DNA of 6,472 nucleotides from an uncultured Eubacteriales bacterium. Lineage in GTDB: Bacteria; Bacillota; Clostridia; Oscillospirales; Oscillospiraceae. Below, in pieces: positions 5,440 to 6,472 of the stretch. The notes beneath the pieces are model-generated. The model was not told the DNA's origin. It did no database searches and was given only the letters and a program-made list of their open reading frames with translations. The position numbers were made by a program, and so were the translations under genes. The first letter of the stretch is position 1. Each line of letters begins with the position of its first letter. Location: contig URBH01000080.1 of assembly GCA_900546075.1 (NCBI GenBank), forward strand, positions 1 through 6,472. Direction: 5' to 3'.

Positions 5440-6342
5440 TTGGTACGCGCATTCATGCTGGACTTGATTCATGCTTATGAAACTTACCTGACGAAGGTAA
5501 AGCAGGCATCCGCCAACACGGTTTGCTCCTATATGCGGGACATTCGGCAGTTCACCGAGTGGCTGCAAACGAGCGAGCATGCGGACATTCTGGATGCCAC
5601 CCAACTGAATATCAGCGACTACCTGAATTATCAGCGTGGGGAAGGCAAATCCGGGGCAACGATCTCCCGGACGCTGGCAAGTCTGAAGAATTTCTATGCC
5701 TATGTCATTTCCTCCGGCTTTTTGGAGGAATCCCCTGTCAGCGGAGAAATTCACGTGGACAGAGGAGAGAAGAAGCTGCCCCAGATTCTCACCGGTAAGG
5801 AAGTGGAGCTTCTTCTGGCGCAGCCCTCCGGCATGGACGCCAAGGGTCTGCGGGACAAGGCCATGCTGGAGGTCATGTACGCCACCGGCATCCGTGTCAC
5901 GGAGCTGATCGACCTGAACGTGGAGGACGTGAACCTGGAGCTGGGCATCCTCAAGTGTGCCAGCGCTAAAAAATCCCGGGTTATTCCGCTGTATCCGGCT
6001 GCCCTCCGGGCGCTGAGCGTGTACTTAAAGGAAGTCCGGCTGCTCATGGTGGACGATCCCAGGGAGCAGGCGCTGTTCGTCAACGTCGGCGGCGCGCGGA
6101 TGAGCCGTCAGGGCTTCTGGAAAATCCTCAAGAGCTACCAGGAAAAGGCGGGCATTGAGAAGGATATCACGCCCCACACCCTGCGGCACAGCTTCGCGGT
6201 GCATCTGCTGGAAAACGGCGCCGACCTCGGCTCCTTGCAGGAGCTGATGGGTCACAGCGACATTTCCTCCACCCAGATGTACACCCACATGGTCAATCAG
6301 AAGCTGAGATCCGTCTATGAAAAATGTCATCCCAAAGCGTAA
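5440..6342 (+). CDS. xerD: XerD-type tyrosine recombinase
   Basis: A 300-residue site-specific recombinase, expected to act with a partner at dif sites to resolve chromosome dimers. The N-terminal SAM-like core-binding domain spans about 6-95 and the catalytic domain about 110-298. Catalytic residues present are Arg152 (ATGIRVTEL), His246 and Arg249 (HTLRH), His272 (MGHSD) and the nucleophile Tyr281 (MYTH). The beta-hairpin lysine motif is unusual: the canonical G-K-G-x-K reads A-S-A-K-K (174-178), so the usual Lys position is Ser175, with lysines at 177 and 178. The C-terminal HPKA resembles the HPRA ending of XerD proteins, and the position after a possible spoIIM also favours XerD over XerC. 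The start is uncertain. TTG 5440 has AAAGGA at 5430-5435, four bases upstream. ATG 5455 lacks a ribosome binding site but gives a start that aligns well with family members. Confidence 0.93.
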   Translation: MVRAFMLDLIHAYETYLTKVKQASANTVCSYMRDIRQFTEWLQTSEHADILDATQLNISDYLNYQRGEGKSGATISRTLASLKNFYAYVISSGFLEESPVSGEIHVDRGEKKLPQILTGKEVELLLAQPSGMDAKGLRDKAMLEVMYATGIRVTELIDLNVEDVNLELGILKCASAKKSRVIPLYPAALRALSVYLKEVRLLMVDDPREQALFVNVGGARMSRQGFWKILKSYQEKAGIEKDITPHTLRHSFAVHLLENGADLGSLQELMGHSDISSTQMYTHMVNQKLRSVYEKCHPKA

Positions 6343-6367
6343 AAGGCCAGCCGGAGCGGCTGGCCTT
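6343..6367. terminator. Hairpin after xerD, probably a bidirectional terminator
   Basis: AAGGCCAGCCG (6343-6353) pairs perfectly with CGGCTGGCCTT (6357-6367) around a GAG loop, immediately after the xerD stop codon. On the + strand only two T residues close the stem. On the minus strand the stem is followed by TTTT. It could therefore terminate xerD weakly and a convergent minus-strand gene somewhat better. Confidence 0.65.
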
Positions 6368-6408
6368 CAGACTGTTTCCAATGGATAACGGCCTGATACT
6401 AGTTTTCG

Positions 6409-6433
6409 ATAAAACGATTAAAAACCGTTTTAT
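6409..6433. repeat. AT-rich inverted repeat at the convergent gene end
   Basis: ATAAAACG (6409-6416) and CGTTTTAT (6426-6433) form an eight-base perfect dyad with a nine-base spacer. It overlaps the stop codon of the proposed minus-strand gene. It may be a secondary 3' hairpin for that gene; being AT-rich, it could also be chance. Confidence 0.35.
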
Positions 6434-6472
6434 TCGGCTGCTGCTTCAGCAGCCAGCGGCGTAGCCGCAAAA
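6430..6472 (-). CDS. Possible C-terminus of a convergent minus-strand gene (partial)
   Basis: Read on the minus strand, the window edge encodes FAATPLAAEAAAE followed by TAA at 6432-6430. An alanine- and glutamate-rich tail ending in a stop, in GC-rich codons, looks like the disordered end of a real protein. The hairpin at 6343-6367 with TTTT on this strand would serve as its terminator. Only 13 residues are visible, so the product cannot be identified. The GCTG/CAGC repetition (dyad at 6436-6454) could alternatively be non-coding structure. Confidence 0.35.
   Translation of the reverse strand, partial: FAATPLAAEAAAE

Noticed and set aside
1..6472. CRISPR array, insertion sequence, tRNA or rRNA gene
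   Set aside because: No regularly spaced repeats, transposase motifs, terminal repeats, cloverleaf or rRNA signature were seen. XerD is of the chromosomal type rather than a phage or integron integrase.

Overview
The window looks like a chromosomal housekeeping segment from a moderately GC-rich Clostridia bacterium, most likely in or near the Oscillospiraceae. This rests on AGGAGG-type ribosome binding sites, the rsmD-coaD pair followed by a clostridial coiled-coil gene, a TIGR04086-type membrane protein, and a membrane gene directly before xerD. The genus cannot be read from the sequence. All complete genes are on the + strand; one minus-strand gene may enter from the right edge.

Layout. 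Positions 1-142 hold no gene I can support. An HPr-family gene (224-484) has its own sigma-A promoter, a 5' leader hairpin and a probable terminator. A tight cluster follows: uvrC, rsmD, coaD and a coiled-coil gene (560-3952). Its genes overlap or abut, and it ends at a strong terminator (3975-4007) followed by a second hairpin. A small four-helix membrane protein (4135-4563) comes next. Then comes a 341-base AT-rich gap (4564-4904) with two long perfect inverted repeats and two promoter candidates. It leads into a five-helix membrane protein (4905-5429), possibly SpoIIM-like, and a XerD-type tyrosine recombinase (5440-6342). A hairpin that could terminate transcription from both sides lies after xerD, and a probable minus-strand coding end lies at 6430-6472.

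How the genes fit together. The uvrC cluster combines DNA excision repair (UvrC), 16S rRNA methylation (RsmD), coenzyme A synthesis (CoaD) and an uncharacterised cytoplasmic coiled-coil protein. These are unrelated essential or housekeeping tasks sharing transcription. A consensus promoter inside rsmD could give coaD and the coiled-coil gene their own transcription. The last pair joins a membrane protein to the chromosome-dimer recombinase.

No clearly new biological system is visible. The points most worth checking are the promoter inside rsmD, the palindromic AT-rich region before the 4905 gene, the altered lysine hairpin in XerD, and the altered active-site loop of the HPr protein.
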